Part shown: positions 25,316 to 36,054 of the stretch, piece after piece
Numbering within the stretch: the first letter of the stretch is position 1
Layout of the letters: each line of letters opens with the position of its first letter
Origin: Rickettsiales bacterium
GTDB lineage: Bacteria > Pseudomonadota > Alphaproteobacteria > UBA8366
DNA length: 64,000 bases
Direction: 5' to 3'
Assembly: GCA_002724555.1 (NCBI GenBank)
Contig: PBOZ01000100.1
Coordinates: 1-64,000, forward strand
Made by a program: the position numbers and the translations under genes
The notes under the pieces: generated by a model
Told to the model about the DNA's origin: nothing
The model's database searches: none
The model's input: the letters and a program-made list of their open reading frames with translations, nothing else

Positions 25316-25930
25316 TCACCCTTCCAGGCGAAAACCCTTCAATCGCTGCGCTTCAAACTGCAGCTTATCCGCTAAACCACAGTTACCCAATGCAACATGG
25401 ATTGCCTTTTCGCGCCCAAACGCGACACCTAATTCAGCCGCCCATAGACATTCGATTAATGGGACGCCATAAGCAAATTTCTTCATCTTTTCGCGGCTGC
25501 TTTTCGCACCATCATTCGCAATAACCAGCAAAGGATTCGGCCGACCACGTAACCACAGTCTAACTTTCTCGTATCCGGCCACTGCTTCGCCAGCGCGACG
25601 AGCCAAGGCGATAAGGTCGATACAGCGTTTTGTCAATAAGCGTTCTACTTGTATGGCGAGTTCTTCCGGTGCAATAACCGAATGCCGAGTGGCTCGAACA
25701 AACTTACCTTTAGTAACAGCAGTAGATATTTCTTTTGGATTTGCACGAACCCAAAGGCCTCGCCCCGGTAATTTACCTAAAACGTCCGGAACAATACAAC
25801 CATCCGGACCCACAACAAAACGAATGCACTCTTCCGGCCCCAGAGAAGCACCACTAACAATGCAGCGCCGAATCCGGATAATACCAGTATCGTGGGCGGT
25901 CTCCTTTGCGGAAGCCAGCATGATCTTCAA
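25316..25930 (-). CDS. RNA-binding protein, YlxR (DUF448) plus L7Ae-like domain
   Basis: RRCIVSGASLGPEECIRFVVGPDGCIVPDVLGKLPGRGLWV; second half LIALARRAGEAVAGYEKVRLWLRGRPNPLLVIANDGA; located between nusA and infB. Confidence 0.9.
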   Translation of the reverse strand: MKIMLASAKETAHDTGIIRIRRCIVSGASLGPEECIRFVVGPDGCIVPDVLGKLPGRGLWVRANPKEISTAVTKGKFVRATRHSVIAPEELAIQVERLLTKRCIDLIALARRAGEAVAGYEKVRLWLRGRPNPLLVIANDGAKSSREKMKKFAYGVPLIECLWAAELGVAFGREKAIHVALGNCGLADKLQFEAQRLKGFRLEG

Positions 25931-25939
25931 ACATCCCCC

Positions 25940-27535
25940 TTAAACCGCTGCAGGTTCAGACGCTGCTTTCGCGTCTTCTCCTACTTCAGCTTCTTGGCTC
26001 GCGGCCAATTCATCGGCCGTGAACCAACCTGCGGCAATTCTGGCTGCCATAATCAAATCGTTAGCCGTACTCAAAGAAATCCCATGTTCACGCAAATATC
26101 CCTCTTCGGGATCAGTAAGCTCGTCGCCAGCCAAATCAGCAAAATCCTCTAAAGTCTTGATCTCCTGCTGACCCAAAGTAACAAGCATGGCATCGGTCAA
26201 TCCTTCGACCCCAGCCAAAGCATCTTCGATTCCGAGTGCGCGACGCTCTCCGACAAGTCGCTCGCTCTCAGCCTCGAGGAAGTCTCGCGCGCGGAGTTGC
26301 AGCTCTTGTGCAATCTCTTCTTCAAAACCTTCAATGACAGTAAGGTCTTCCAATGGCACATAGGCTACTTCTTCAACACTAGTGAAACCTTCCGTAACTA
26401 GAAGATGCGCCAAGACATCGTCGACGTCCAAAGCAGCCATAAATCGCTCGCTTCGCTCGCGACGTTCCTGTTGGCGGCGATCACTCTCCTCCTCTTCGGT
26501 AAGAATATCAATTTCCCAGCCGGTTAGCATTGAAGCCAAACGGACGTTTTGTCCGCGGCGCCCAATTGCTAGACTAAGCTGCTCATCGGGAACGACCACT
26601 TCAATCTTTCCCGCATCTTCGTCTAGGACAACCTTCGCAACTTCAGCCGGTGCCAACGCATTTACAACAAAAGTTGCTGGATCCATAGACCATGGAATAA
26701 TGTCGATTTTCTCGCCCTGTAGCTCTGCTACGACAGCCTGAACCCTACTGCCACGCATACCAACACAGGCACCGACCGGATCAATGCCGGAATCATGGGA
26801 TAACACCGCGATTTTGGCCCGGCTACCGGGATCACGAGCAACCGATTTTATATCAATGATACCGTCATAAATCTCGGGCACTTCCTGAACAAACAATTTC
26901 GTCATGAAGGTAGGATGCGCACGCGACAAGAAAATTTGCGGACCGCGCAATTCCCGCCTTACATCGTAAATATAGGCGCGGACCCGATCGCCACGGCGAA
27001 AACTCTCGCGCGGTAAGAGTTCCTCCCTCCGCAAAACTGCCTCCCCACGGCCTAGGTCCACAGTCACATTGCCGAATTCAATGCGCTTTACCAAGCCGTT
27101 AACGACCTCGCCCGCGCGATCTTTAAACTCTTCATATTGGCGCTCGCGCTCGGCTTCGCGAACTTTTTGCACAATAACTTGCTTTGCCGTTTGTGCTGCA
27201 ATACGGCCAAAATCAATCGGTGGCAATGGGTCGACGATAAATTCACCAATCACCGCATCGCCCTTACGCTGATGGGCTACATCCAGCGTCACCTGGGTAA
27301 CTTCATTTTCAATCTCTTCGACCACCTCAATGTATCGCGCCAAACTAATTTCACCAGACCGGCGATCAATAACGGCACGAATGTCGTGCTCTTGGCCGTA
27401 TTTTGACCGGCCCGCCTTTTGAATAGCCTGTTCCATCGCTTCAAGCACCTGCTCACGGTCGATGGCTTTCTCACGCGCGACAGCATCTGCCACCTGCAAC
27501 AATTCGGTCTTCTGTACGACGGCTGTTTCCGACAT
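25940..27535 (-). CDS. nusA: Transcription termination/antitermination factor NusA
   Basis: S1 and KH regions (GACVGMRGSRVQAVVAELQGEKIDIIPW), C-terminal acidic repeats. Confidence 0.97.
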   Translation of the reverse strand: MSETAVVQKTELLQVADAVAREKAIDREQVLEAMEQAIQKAGRSKYGQEHDIRAVIDRRSGEISLARYIEVVEEIENEVTQVTLDVAHQRKGDAVIGEFIVDPLPPIDFGRIAAQTAKQVIVQKVREAERERQYEEFKDRAGEVVNGLVKRIEFGNVTVDLGRGEAVLRREELLPRESFRRGDRVRAYIYDVRRELRGPQIFLSRAHPTFMTKLFVQEVPEIYDGIIDIKSVARDPGSRAKIAVLSHDSGIDPVGACVGMRGSRVQAVVAELQGEKIDIIPWSMDPATFVVNALAPAEVAKVVLDEDAGKIEVVVPDEQLSLAIGRRGQNVRLASMLTGWEIDILTEEEESDRRQQERRERSERFMAALDVDDVLAHLLVTEGFTSVEEVAYVPLEDLTVIEGFEEEIAQELQLRARDFLEAESERLVGERRALGIEDALAGVEGLTDAMLVTLGQQEIKTLEDFADLAGDELTDPEEGYLREHGISLSTANDLIMAARIAAGWFTADELAASQEAEVGEDAKAASEPAAV

Positions 27536-27539
27536 TTTC

Positions 27540-28058
27540 CTACGCTCGCCCTTGCTTTGCTACTTCGGCCGATCCAGCCGCCAGCAGTTCATCGGTAATT
27601 ATCAATCTGGCCTTATCGATTTCTTCGAATGGCAATTCTGTTGTTCCATTCTCCGTAACAATCGTTACCAGACCCCCTGCATATCCAGCCAACACACCGC
27701 GATAACGACGCTGCCCATTTAGGGCCTGGTGGAGCTCAATTTTAGCTTCAAAACCCAAATATCGTTCAAAATCCTTTTGTCTCACAAGCGGCCGATCCAA
27801 TCCAGGCGAGCTTACTTCCAATGTATACGCGCCATTAATTGGATCTTCGACGTCGAAAATGGCAGAAACAGTTCGGCTGATGAATGCACAGTCCTCTACC
27901 GTCATCGTGCCTTCATCCAATCGTTCCGCCATAATCTGTAATGTCGGGCGATCCTTACCGATCGCCATAACGCGGACCACCTCGTATCCTATATCAGCCA
28001 AAGGCGGTGCAATTAACGCCCTGACGGCCTGCATTCGTGTATTGTTCATATTCTTCAA
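27540..28058 (-). CDS. rimP: Ribosome maturation factor RimP
   Basis: YTLEVSSPGLDRPLVRQKDFERYLG; upstream of nusA. Confidence 0.93.
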   Translation of the reverse strand: MKNMNNTRMQAVRALIAPPLADIGYEVVRVMAIGKDRPTLQIMAERLDEGTMTVEDCAFISRTVSAIFDVEDPINGAYTLEVSSPGLDRPLVRQKDFERYLGFEAKIELHQALNGQRRYRGVLAGYAGGLVTIVTENGTTELPFEEIDKARLIITDELLAAGSAEVAKQGRA

Positions 28059-28166
28059 CTAAAAAGGGCGGACGCTCGGCCCACCCAACACAAACAGCGT
28101 CATGAAATCTGAATGACACCAGACGCATTTTGTTTACGGGATTTGCTCTTTGGATTCAAGAAATTT

Positions 28167-28877
28167 CTATTCGGACTTAGAAGTATTTGTCCGCTGCCGA
28201 CGACGAAATTTCAAATAGATGCACGAACGGCCCTCCACCAAGGCTTTGCTTTCGTAGCGGGTTGGTGGCCAATCGAAAGGTCGCTCTCGCCAATCCTTTG
28301 CCGACCGCGCGATCCACTCGAAATCCGGATGCGCACGAAAGTGCTTTAAAGTCCAACGGATATACCCCATTTCATCACTGGCAACCCTAACCTCGGCACC
28401 GTCACACAAAATACGAGACAAAGTGTCCAGGTTATCTGGATTAACGAATCGCCTTCCGGCATGCCGTTTTTTTGGCCAGGGGTCAGGGAAAAGCACAAAA
28501 GCACGAGAAATTTTTGAATCTTCAATGCAATCCATAAGTAGCCGCGCATCGTCCGAGTATATCCGAATATTTTGAAGGTTTTCCTGTCCAATAATTGTCA
28601 AGAGGCGCGCGACGCCATTAATAAATGGTTCACAGCCAATAAAACCTATTGTCGGATGGGCCTTTGCTTGAGCGGCCAGATGCTCGCCACCACCAAAACC
28701 AACCTCAAGCCAAAATGTTCGTTGATTACACGAAAACAAACCATCCAGTGACAGGGGACCATTTGCAAGGACGATTTGGAGCTTTGGCAGCATATCTCGC
28801 AGCAGTCGCTCGCGACCAATGCGCAATCGCCGCCCGTGACGGCGCCCGAAGAATCGACGGGATGAGCGATGGTCCAA
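28167..28877 (-). CDS. trmB: tRNA (guanine-N7-)-methyltransferase
   Basis: FWLEVGFGGGEHLAAQAKAHPTIGFIGCEPF; FVLFPDPWPKKRHAGRRFV. Confidence 0.95.
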   Translation of the reverse strand: MDHRSSRRFFGRRHGRRLRIGRERLLRDMLPKLQIVLANGPLSLDGLFSCNQRTFWLEVGFGGGEHLAAQAKAHPTIGFIGCEPFINGVARLLTIIGQENLQNIRIYSDDARLLMDCIEDSKISRAFVLFPDPWPKKRHAGRRFVNPDNLDTLSRILCDGAEVRVASDEMGYIRWTLKHFRAHPDFEWIARSAKDWRERPFDWPPTRYESKALVEGRSCIYLKFRRRQRTNTSKSE

Positions 28878-28901
28878 AAAACTAGTTTTCTTATAAACGA
28901 T

Positions 28902-30071
28902 TTAGGTCAAGGCTGACTTCAATGCATCCACGAGATCTGTAGATTCCCAGGAAAATCCACCGTCTAAATCGGGTTCGCGACCAAAGTGCCCGTATGCCGA
29001 CGTGCGCGCGTAGATAGGTCGGCTGAGATTTAGATGCTCGCGAATACCGCGAGGGCTCAAATCCATAGCTTCTTGCGCTGCCGCCGCAAGCTTCCGGTCA
29101 TCAACCCGCCCCGTTCCAGACGTGTCGACATAGACGGAAAGAGGCTTTGAGACACCGATAGCATACGCAATTTGAATCGTGCAACGATCCGCAAGATCGG
29201 CGGCTACAATATTTTTTGCGACATAACGTGCTGCATACGCCGCCGAACGGTCAACTTTTGTGGGGTCTTTGCCAGAAAATGCACCACCGCCATGAGGCGA
29301 CGATCCCCCATAGGTATCGACGATAATTTTACGCCCGGTCAAACCAGCGTCTCCGTCTGGACCACCAATGACAAATCTACCCGTCGGATTTACATAGAAT
29401 TCCTCCTCCGGGCACATCCAACCCTTAGGCAGCACTTTTAAAACGTGTTCCCGCACAAGTTCCCGAATATCATCTTGATCCATGTCGTCGGCATGTTGCG
29501 TAGAAACGACAACTGACGTGGTGCCTGTCGGCTGCCCATTCTCGTAACGAATTGTTAGCTGACTTTTTGAATCTGGCCCAATGCCCGGCAACTCGCCCGC
29601 GTGTCGGGCGGCTGACATGCTTTTTAATATTTCATGACAATAATGTATTGGGGCAGGCATTAGCGCGGTCGTTTCCCGGCACGCATAGCCAAACATAAGT
29701 CCTTGGTCGCCTGCACCTTCATCTTTGTTACCGGCGGCATCTACACCTTGGGCAATATCCGCTGATTGCGAATGGACGAAGCAGTCCACGGACATGTTCT
29801 TCCAGTGGAAAGTGTCTTGTTCATATCCAATCTCACGTACGGCCTTACGTGCAAGTTCTTCCATCGTGTCGGCAGTAATGCTGTCCGGCCCACGAACTTC
29901 GCCGGCTAATACGACACGATTTGTCGTCACCAAAGTCTCACAGCCTACACGAGAATTTTCACCCGAAGACATGAAGACATCAACGACTTCATCGGAGATT
30001 CGATCGCAAATTTTATCGGGGTGCCCTTCAGACACTGACTCGCTTGTGAAAAGAAAATCGCTGTTGCTCAC
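28902..30071 (-). CDS. metK: S-adenosylmethionine synthetase
   Basis: [70 protein letters not shown] start. Confidence 0.98.
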   Translation of the reverse strand: MSNSDFLFTSESVSEGHPDKICDRISDEVVDVFMSSGENSRVGCETLVTTNRVVLAGEVRGPDSITADTMEELARKAVREIGYEQDTFHWKNMSVDCFVHSQSADIAQGVDAAGNKDEGAGDQGLMFGYACRETTALMPAPIHYCHEILKSMSAARHAGELPGIGPDSKSQLTIRYENGQPTGTTSVVVSTQHADDMDQDDIRELVREHVLKVLPKGWMCPEEEFYVNPTGRFVIGGPDGDAGLTGRKIIVDTYGGSSPHGGGAFSGKDPTKVDRSAAYAARYVAKNIVAADLADRCTIQIAYAIGVSKPLSVYVDTSGTGRVDDRKLAAAAQEAMDLSPRGIREHLNLSRPIYARTSAYGHFGREPDLDGGFSWESTDLVDALKSALT

Positions 30072-30572
30072 GCTTCCCCCTTAATAATCTGCCAAAGAAC
30101 TTACCTACGGCGCTCCAAGACGCCACAAAATGCTGTTTCCACGGGCGCCCCCTTGTCGCAATCTTTCACTTCGCCGTCAAGAGAACGAAAAGATCTAGGT
30201 TATTTTTAATTATCTGATATTCGAGTGCGAACGTGTGCCTAGTCGAGATGGAGGTATACGCATCTCGTTCCAAAGTATCGAAGCGTAAAATCAGTAATGT
30301 GCTTAAACGAGCCGCAATTTTTCGTGTTTCTTTTAGTTGCAAATTCTGTAAATGTTACGTCGGGAATGTACTAAGATCTAAGTCTGTACTCACGACCTCT
30401 TCTAAATTATAAAGGTCGTCGAACGGGACACCCCAATGCTTTTCCGTCTTTGGAAACCTGAAAGTACCGTTTCTTTCAACACCCAACCTAATTTCGAATT
30501 ATCGATAAAAAGTTAATAATCGTCAGAATTTAAAAACGTATTCTGTAAAAACTTGCCCTCGGGCCGCTGTAC

Positions 30573-32123
30573 TTATACAGACCTAATTTTTTCAAGACGG
30601 TGAATTCCTACCGTTGACAATACAATTAAAACAACCATTGCAAAAAATACAGTGTCACCCAAGCGACTGTAGAGTGGCGCATGCCGTAATGGCGCAGGAA
30701 GCCGAAAATCCAAATAGCCCGAAACATTTAGTGGAATTGTGCCGCGCACGCGCCCATACGAATCGATAACACCGGAAATGCCAGTGTAAGCTGCTCGTAC
30801 CACCGGCATCCCCTCTTCAACCGCACGAAGACGGGCATTCGAAAAATGCTGATGTGGACCCGACGTTGCACCGTACCACGCATCATTTGTCAAATTTACA
30901 ATAACCTCCGGTCGGTCCGAATCGTTAACTACGTTCGCCGGAAATATAATCTCATAACAAACCAAAAAACTGGCCGCTGGCAATCCAGGCAGCCGAAGTG
31001 TTCGCACACCAGAGCCTGGCAAATAGCCACTAGCTCCCTGCGTGATCTTTTCGAGAGGCAATACTGAAGCTAGCGGGACATATTCGCCAAACGGCACAAG
31101 GCGAGATTTATCGTAGTATCCAGCAATTTGACCGGTATCATCGAGCGCTAATATTGCGTTGTGGACGCCACCCTCCCAGTTGTGACGCGGGGCCCCCGTT
31201 ATTAAAAGCCCCTTTTCTGGAACCACGCTCGACAGCGCCTCCCTGCTTTTCAAATCCCGTTCAAGATACAGTGTCGCAGCCATCTCGGGCCAAATGATAT
31301 GTCGGACCCATGACGGGCGATTTTCAATGCTGAGGCGCAGATGTGCGCGGATATTCCGAGCCCTATGTTGAGGTGCCCATTTCTCGCGTTGCGATATATT
31401 GGCCTGCACCAGTCGAATGCCAACACCTGAGGTCCCATTGACCCCAACGCCTGCCAAACGGATTTCGCCTACAGCCCAGTGCGTCCCAAGGATCGCTATA
31501 GGTAGAATTATTGCGACAAATCTTTGCCATAGCAGCGAAGATGCTAACGCGCTCGGAAGCGTTGCCGTAAGAAGGGCCGCAATACCCATGCCATAAATAC
31601 CGTAAAGCGAGGCGGATTGCAGAAGTGGGTCGACCCCCGCCCAAACATGCCCAAAAAGATTCCAAGGCAAACCGGTCAAAATATTGCCCCTTAGCCAATC
31701 GGCGACAGAAAAGGCCGCCGTTACAGCGAACGCCATCGCCAAGGGCCCGCGCGCAAAAGAAGCCGCAAGACCGGCCAATCCGCTAAAAACTGCGAGAAAA
31801 GCGGGCAGTCCAAGCGATGCAAACGGCAGCATCCAAGCATGCTGATCGGCAAAGACTAGCAGCGCATTACCGATCCAATACAGGCCGAAGACGAAGTAAC
31901 CAAATGAAAATGCCCAGCCAACAGCGAAGCCCGACCATCTTCCATTGGGTCCATAAACCAAACACCATACCAATCCTACGCCCGACAGTATGAAAGCAGG
32001 AAAGCAGTTGACAGGTGGTAAAGCCAAGGTTGCAAATGCACCCAAGAATATGAGGAATCCCCAACGGCGCCAACCTCGTAATGCGCCAACCCTGTAGGCC
32101 AACCGATTGAGCGCAGCCATCAT
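30573..32123 (-). CDS. lnt: Apolipoprotein N-acyltransferase
   Basis: 516 aa, N-terminal TM helices, nitrilase-like domain (IIWPEMAATLYLERD; FLVCYEIIFPANV; LTNDAWYGATSGPHQHF). Confidence 0.93.
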   Translation of the reverse strand: MMAALNRLAYRVGALRGWRRWGFLIFLGAFATLALPPVNCFPAFILSGVGLVWCLVYGPNGRWSGFAVGWAFSFGYFVFGLYWIGNALLVFADQHAWMLPFASLGLPAFLAVFSGLAGLAASFARGPLAMAFAVTAAFSVADWLRGNILTGLPWNLFGHVWAGVDPLLQSASLYGIYGMGIAALLTATLPSALASSLLWQRFVAIILPIAILGTHWAVGEIRLAGVGVNGTSGVGIRLVQANISQREKWAPQHRARNIRAHLRLSIENRPSWVRHIIWPEMAATLYLERDLKSREALSSVVPEKGLLITGAPRHNWEGGVHNAILALDDTGQIAGYYDKSRLVPFGEYVPLASVLPLEKITQGASGYLPGSGVRTLRLPGLPAASFLVCYEIIFPANVVNDSDRPEVIVNLTNDAWYGATSGPHQHFSNARLRAVEEGMPVVRAAYTGISGVIDSYGRVRGTIPLNVSGYLDFRLPAPLRHAPLYSRLGDTVFFAMVVLIVLSTVGIHRLEKIRSV

Positions 32124-32144
32124 GAATCAAGGCTGCCTGAGTAA

Positions 32145-33068
32145 TCAGCGCGAATTCTCGTCATCGTTTGAAATATTACAAACACGCACGCGCCGGACTC
32201 GTCTAGCATCCGCGTCGGTAATCTCAAATTCCACACCGGAAGATTCATGCAGAAGGACCTCACCCCTAGTAGGCACTCGACCGGCCAGATTAAACACAAG
32301 GCCTCCGACCGTATCAGGTCCATCCTCGCGCTCTTCCACCGTTCGGATAGCGATGATTGATTCTTCAAACTCGTTCAGCTCAAGGCGTGCATCAACATCA
32401 ATCGTGCCATCCCCCCGCGGGGTTAACATCGGCTCCTCATCCACATCGTGTTCATCTTCGATTTCACCAACAATTTGTTCAACCAGATCCTCAATTGTCG
32501 TCAAACCATCGATACCACCATATTCGTCAACGACAAGCGCCATATGGATGCGGTCTTGACGCATCTGAAGCAATAAATCGAGGACACGCATACTTGGCGC
32601 CACAAACAATATTTTCCGCAACAGCTCTCGCGTATCAAATATCTCTTCCGCCACAATAGAGGCCAATATGTCCTTAATATGTATCATCCCGAGGACATCA
32701 TCGAGATTTCCCCGATAAATTGGCATCCGAGAATGAGACTCTTCTACCAATAATTTTAGTATTTCATCCCGCTCAATTGAAACATCAACAGCAATTATAT
32801 CGGCCCGAGGTACCATCACATCCGACACGGTCAATGCGCCAACGGTCAGCACCTTATCAAGCATCGCCCGCGCTACGGGGTCAACAGGCGGTTCATTCTC
32901 CTCATGCTGTTCAATCAGTTCTTCGAACGTCTCTCGCAGACTTGAATCACCGTTGCGCCCAAATCGAGTGCCCCGCAATAGAGCACGGAAAAAACCTTGA
33001 GGCTTGGCGTCATCTGGGGCGGTTTCCATAGTACGATTATTTCCATCCCGCATTCGATCACCGGTCAT
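32145..33068 (-). CDS. Hemolysin C/CorC family CBS-domain protein
   Basis: VSDVMVPRADIIAVDV; LLVEESHSRMPIYRGNLDDVLGMIHIKD; transporter-associated C-terminal domain. Confidence 0.93.
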   Translation of the reverse strand: MTGDRMRDGNNRTMETAPDDAKPQGFFRALLRGTRFGRNGDSSLRETFEELIEQHEENEPPVDPVARAMLDKVLTVGALTVSDVMVPRADIIAVDVSIERDEILKLLVEESHSRMPIYRGNLDDVLGMIHIKDILASIVAEEIFDTRELLRKILFVAPSMRVLDLLLQMRQDRIHMALVVDEYGGIDGLTTIEDLVEQIVGEIEDEHDVDEEPMLTPRGDGTIDVDARLELNEFEESIIAIRTVEEREDGPDTVGGLVFNLAGRVPTRGEVLLHESSGVEFEITDADARRVRRVRVCNISNDDENSR

Positions 33069-33074
33069 GATACA

Positions 33075-33578
33075 TTACTCCACGCCATGTGGTAGCTCTC
33101 GGTAGGGATTTGGGTAGCCGAGTGAAGTAATAATCTCGACCTCGATTTTCTCCATGAGTTCCGCATCACTTTCCGTCTCATGATCATGGCCGAGAAGATG
33201 CAGCAAGCCATGAACCAACAAATGCGTTACGTGCGCATCCAGCGGTTTAGCGTCACGTGCTGCCTCTCGCACAACGGTTTCATAGGCTAAAACAACATCG
33301 CCAAGATAGTCCGGGCCATCCGGCCACATCGTCTCGCCAAGTGGAAATGCAAGCACATTCGTAGAGCGATCAATGTCGCGATGCTTATAATTTAACTTAC
33401 GCATTCGAGAATCCGAACTCATAACGACACTGGCTTCAGCATGGCAATCGCGACCAGCCCAATGCCAAACCGCAGGCGCAGCGCGGTTAACCAGCGATTG
33501 GAGCGACGGCAATGCATCATTCCAAGCCGCATTGTCGATCGTCATTACAACGTCGATTGACGAGCTAGCTCCCTTCAA
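33075..33578 (-). CDS. ybeY: Endoribonuclease YbeY (rRNA maturation)
   Basis: HLLVHGLLHLLGHDHETESDAELME zinc motif. Confidence 0.95.
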   Translation of the reverse strand: MKGASSSIDVVMTIDNAAWNDALPSLQSLVNRAAPAVWHWAGRDCHAEASVVMSSDSRMRKLNYKHRDIDRSTNVLAFPLGETMWPDGPDYLGDVVLAYETVVREAARDAKPLDAHVTHLLVHGLLHLLGHDHETESDAELMEKIEVEIITSLGYPNPYRELPHGVE

Positions 33579-34552
33579 ATGTTTTCCTCCTTGACTCGCC
33601 GGGCATCATAAGCGCGCACTATCTGTGCGACTAAGTCATGGCGGACAACATCTGCGTCGCTAAATCGAATAAAGCAAGCATCCTTGATGTCCTTTAATAC
33701 GTCATAAGCATCGCTTAATCCTGATTTGTAGCCTTGCGGCAAATCAACTTGACTCAAATCTCCTGTTACGACCATGCGGCTGTTCTCACCCAAACGGGTT
33801 AAAAACATTTTCATCTGCATGGGTGTCGTATTCTGTGCCTCGTCCAAAATGACGAAAGCGTCCGATAGTGTCCGGCCACGCATAAAAGCGAGTGGCGCAA
33901 TTTCAATCTCGCCCGAATCCAATCGTCGCGTTACTTGCTCCACCGACATCGTATCATAGAGTGCGTCATAGAGCGGACGTAAATACGGGTCTACTTTCTC
34001 CCGCATATCACCCGGCAAGAAGCCAAGCCGCTCCCCTGCTTCTACCGCGGGGCGCGACAAGACGATCCTCTTGACCTGACCTGAGCTCAACATTGCAACA
34101 GCTGAGCATACTGCAAGGTACGTCTTACCGGTACCCGCTGGACCTAAACCAAATACTAGAGCTTGCCGCGCAATTGCCTTAATATAATCAGCCTGTATTG
34201 GCGATCGTGGCATGATGCGTTTCTTGCGAGTCTGAATAACCGGCTGGTCGTCACTCGCCAAATCCAGGCCACCATTTGCCATTCGGACCGCCGCATCCAC
34301 TTCAGCAGTGTCAACCGAATGCCCTTTCGTCAACTTCCGATAAAGTGCGTCAAGTGCAAGGCGAGCGATATTAGCCGAGTCGTTCGGACCCATTATAACC
34401 AAATGATTACCCCGACTGATTAGTGAAACACCCAGCCGATTTTCAATCTGCGCCAAATGTTTATCATGCTCACCATACAACAACGGCAGTAGACGGTTAT
34501 CTTCAAAATTTACGTGGATACCCCCACGTTCCGAATCCGACAATGGGCTCAA
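33575..34552 (-). CDS. PhoH family ATPase
   Basis: [62 protein letters not shown]; overlaps ybeY. Confidence 0.95.
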   Translation of the reverse strand: MSPLSDSERGGIHVNFEDNRLLPLLYGEHDKHLAQIENRLGVSLISRGNHLVIMGPNDSANIARLALDALYRKLTKGHSVDTAEVDAAVRMANGGLDLASDDQPVIQTRKKRIMPRSPIQADYIKAIARQALVFGLGPAGTGKTYLAVCSAVAMLSSGQVKRIVLSRPAVEAGERLGFLPGDMREKVDPYLRPLYDALYDTMSVEQVTRRLDSGEIEIAPLAFMRGRTLSDAFVILDEAQNTTPMQMKMFLTRLGENSRMVVTGDLSQVDLPQGYKSGLSDAYDVLKDIKDACFIRFSDADVVRHDLVAQIVRAYDARRVKEENI

Positions 34553-35934
34553 GAATCAATCCTCAGTTCGGAAAATTCATTACCTTTCAGGGGCGGCAAA
34601 ACAATTTCGCCACGAAGGCTATTCGTCAGCACTTCGGCTATAAGAACATCGGCAATCTGGCCAATCCGATGCGTCGGCGCTATGAAATGTACCGGTTGTA
34701 AATATGGCGACCGCCCAACCAGTTGCCCGGCTTCCCGTCCCTTACCCTCAATCAAAATTGGCAAGACACGTCCTGACTGGGATTGATTGAAAGCCTCCTG
34801 ATGTGTGCGTAACAATTGTTGCAAGCTTTCAAGACGATCCCGTTTAACATCCTCCGGTACTTGCTCGGCAGTCGCGGAGGCGGGCGTCCCTGGGCGCGGG
34901 CTATACTTGAAGGAGAATGCCTGGCAGAAGCCAATGTCGCTCACTAGCCTAAGCGTCGCCGCAAAGTCCTCGTCGGTCTCGCCGGGAAAACCCACAATAA
35001 AATCTGAAGAAAGTGCCAAATTCGGGCGCGCTTCACGTAATCGCTCCACCAAACTCCGATACTCATCCGCTGTATGTCGCCTATTCATCGCTGCTAAAAT
35101 TCGATCCGAGCCAGACTGGACGGGTAGATGAAGAAACGGCATCAAGCGATCGACATCGCGGTGCGCTCGTATCAGATCTTCATCCATATCATGCGGGTGA
35201 CTGGTCGTATATCGAATTCTATGCAGCCCATCAATTTCCGCAACGGCTCGAATAAGACGACCTAGACCCCAATCACTCCCATCAGGGCCCTCACCATGGT
35301 AGGCATTTACATTTTGACCAAGCAACGTGATCTCGCCACTGCCTGTGCCCACTAATCGGCGCGCTTCTGCCAATACCGCTTCAACAGGCCGAGACTGTTC
35401 ACTGCCGCGTGTATAGGGCACGACACAGAAGGTACAAAACCGGTCGCAACCTTCTTGGATCGTCAAAAAAGCAGACACACCCTGCGTCGCTGTCTCCTCC
35501 GGCAAGTGATCAAACTTATCCTCCGCCGGAAAATCAATATCAATCAGTGGCCGGCCACCTTCTCGCAACGCTTTTTCGACAAGTTCCGGCAATCGATGGT
35601 ACGTCTGCGGCCCAAGGACGATATCAACATATGGCGCGCGACTAATGATTTCTTCCCCTTCAGCCTGCGCGACACAACCAGCTACTGCAATGAGAACCCG
35701 ACTACCACCCGTCTGCATACGCCCTTCTTGCACTTGCCGAAGTCGGCCTAATTCCGAATAGACTTTTTCGGCCGCTTTTTCTCGGATATGGCAGGTATTC
35801 AAAATAATCATATCCGCTTCATCAATGGAAGCGGTCGGGGAATAGTCAGACGATGCCAGCGCGTCCATCATACGCGTGGAGTCATAGACATTCATCTGGC
35901 AACCAAATGTCTTAATGAAGAGCTTCTTGCCCAA
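34549..35934 (-). CDS. miaB: tRNA-2-methylthio-N6-dimethylallyladenosine synthase
   Basis: [15 protein letters not shown]; radical-SAM [19 protein letters not shown] domain. Confidence 0.97.
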   Translation of the reverse strand: MGKKLFIKTFGCQMNVYDSTRMMDALASSDYSPTASIDEADMIILNTCHIREKAAEKVYSELGRLRQVQEGRMQTGGSRVLIAVAGCVAQAEGEEIISRAPYVDIVLGPQTYHRLPELVEKALREGGRPLIDIDFPAEDKFDHLPEETATQGVSAFLTIQEGCDRFCTFCVVPYTRGSEQSRPVEAVLAEARRLVGTGSGEITLLGQNVNAYHGEGPDGSDWGLGRLIRAVAEIDGLHRIRYTTSHPHDMDEDLIRAHRDVDRLMPFLHLPVQSGSDRILAAMNRRHTADEYRSLVERLREARPNLALSSDFIVGFPGETDEDFAATLRLVSDIGFCQAFSFKYSPRPGTPASATAEQVPEDVKRDRLESLQQLLRTHQEAFNQSQSGRVLPILIEGKGREAGQLVGRSPYLQPVHFIAPTHRIGQIADVLIAEVLTNSLRGEIVLPPLKGNEFSELRIDS

Positions 35935-36054
35935 CGTCAGACCCTTGCCCGGCCAACGGTGGCTACTGCCCTAGAGGTCATCGATGCGGATAGCGCTTAA
36001 CGCCAGTGGTTTCAACATTTACAAAATCATCGTAACATTCAATTACCAATGCTT

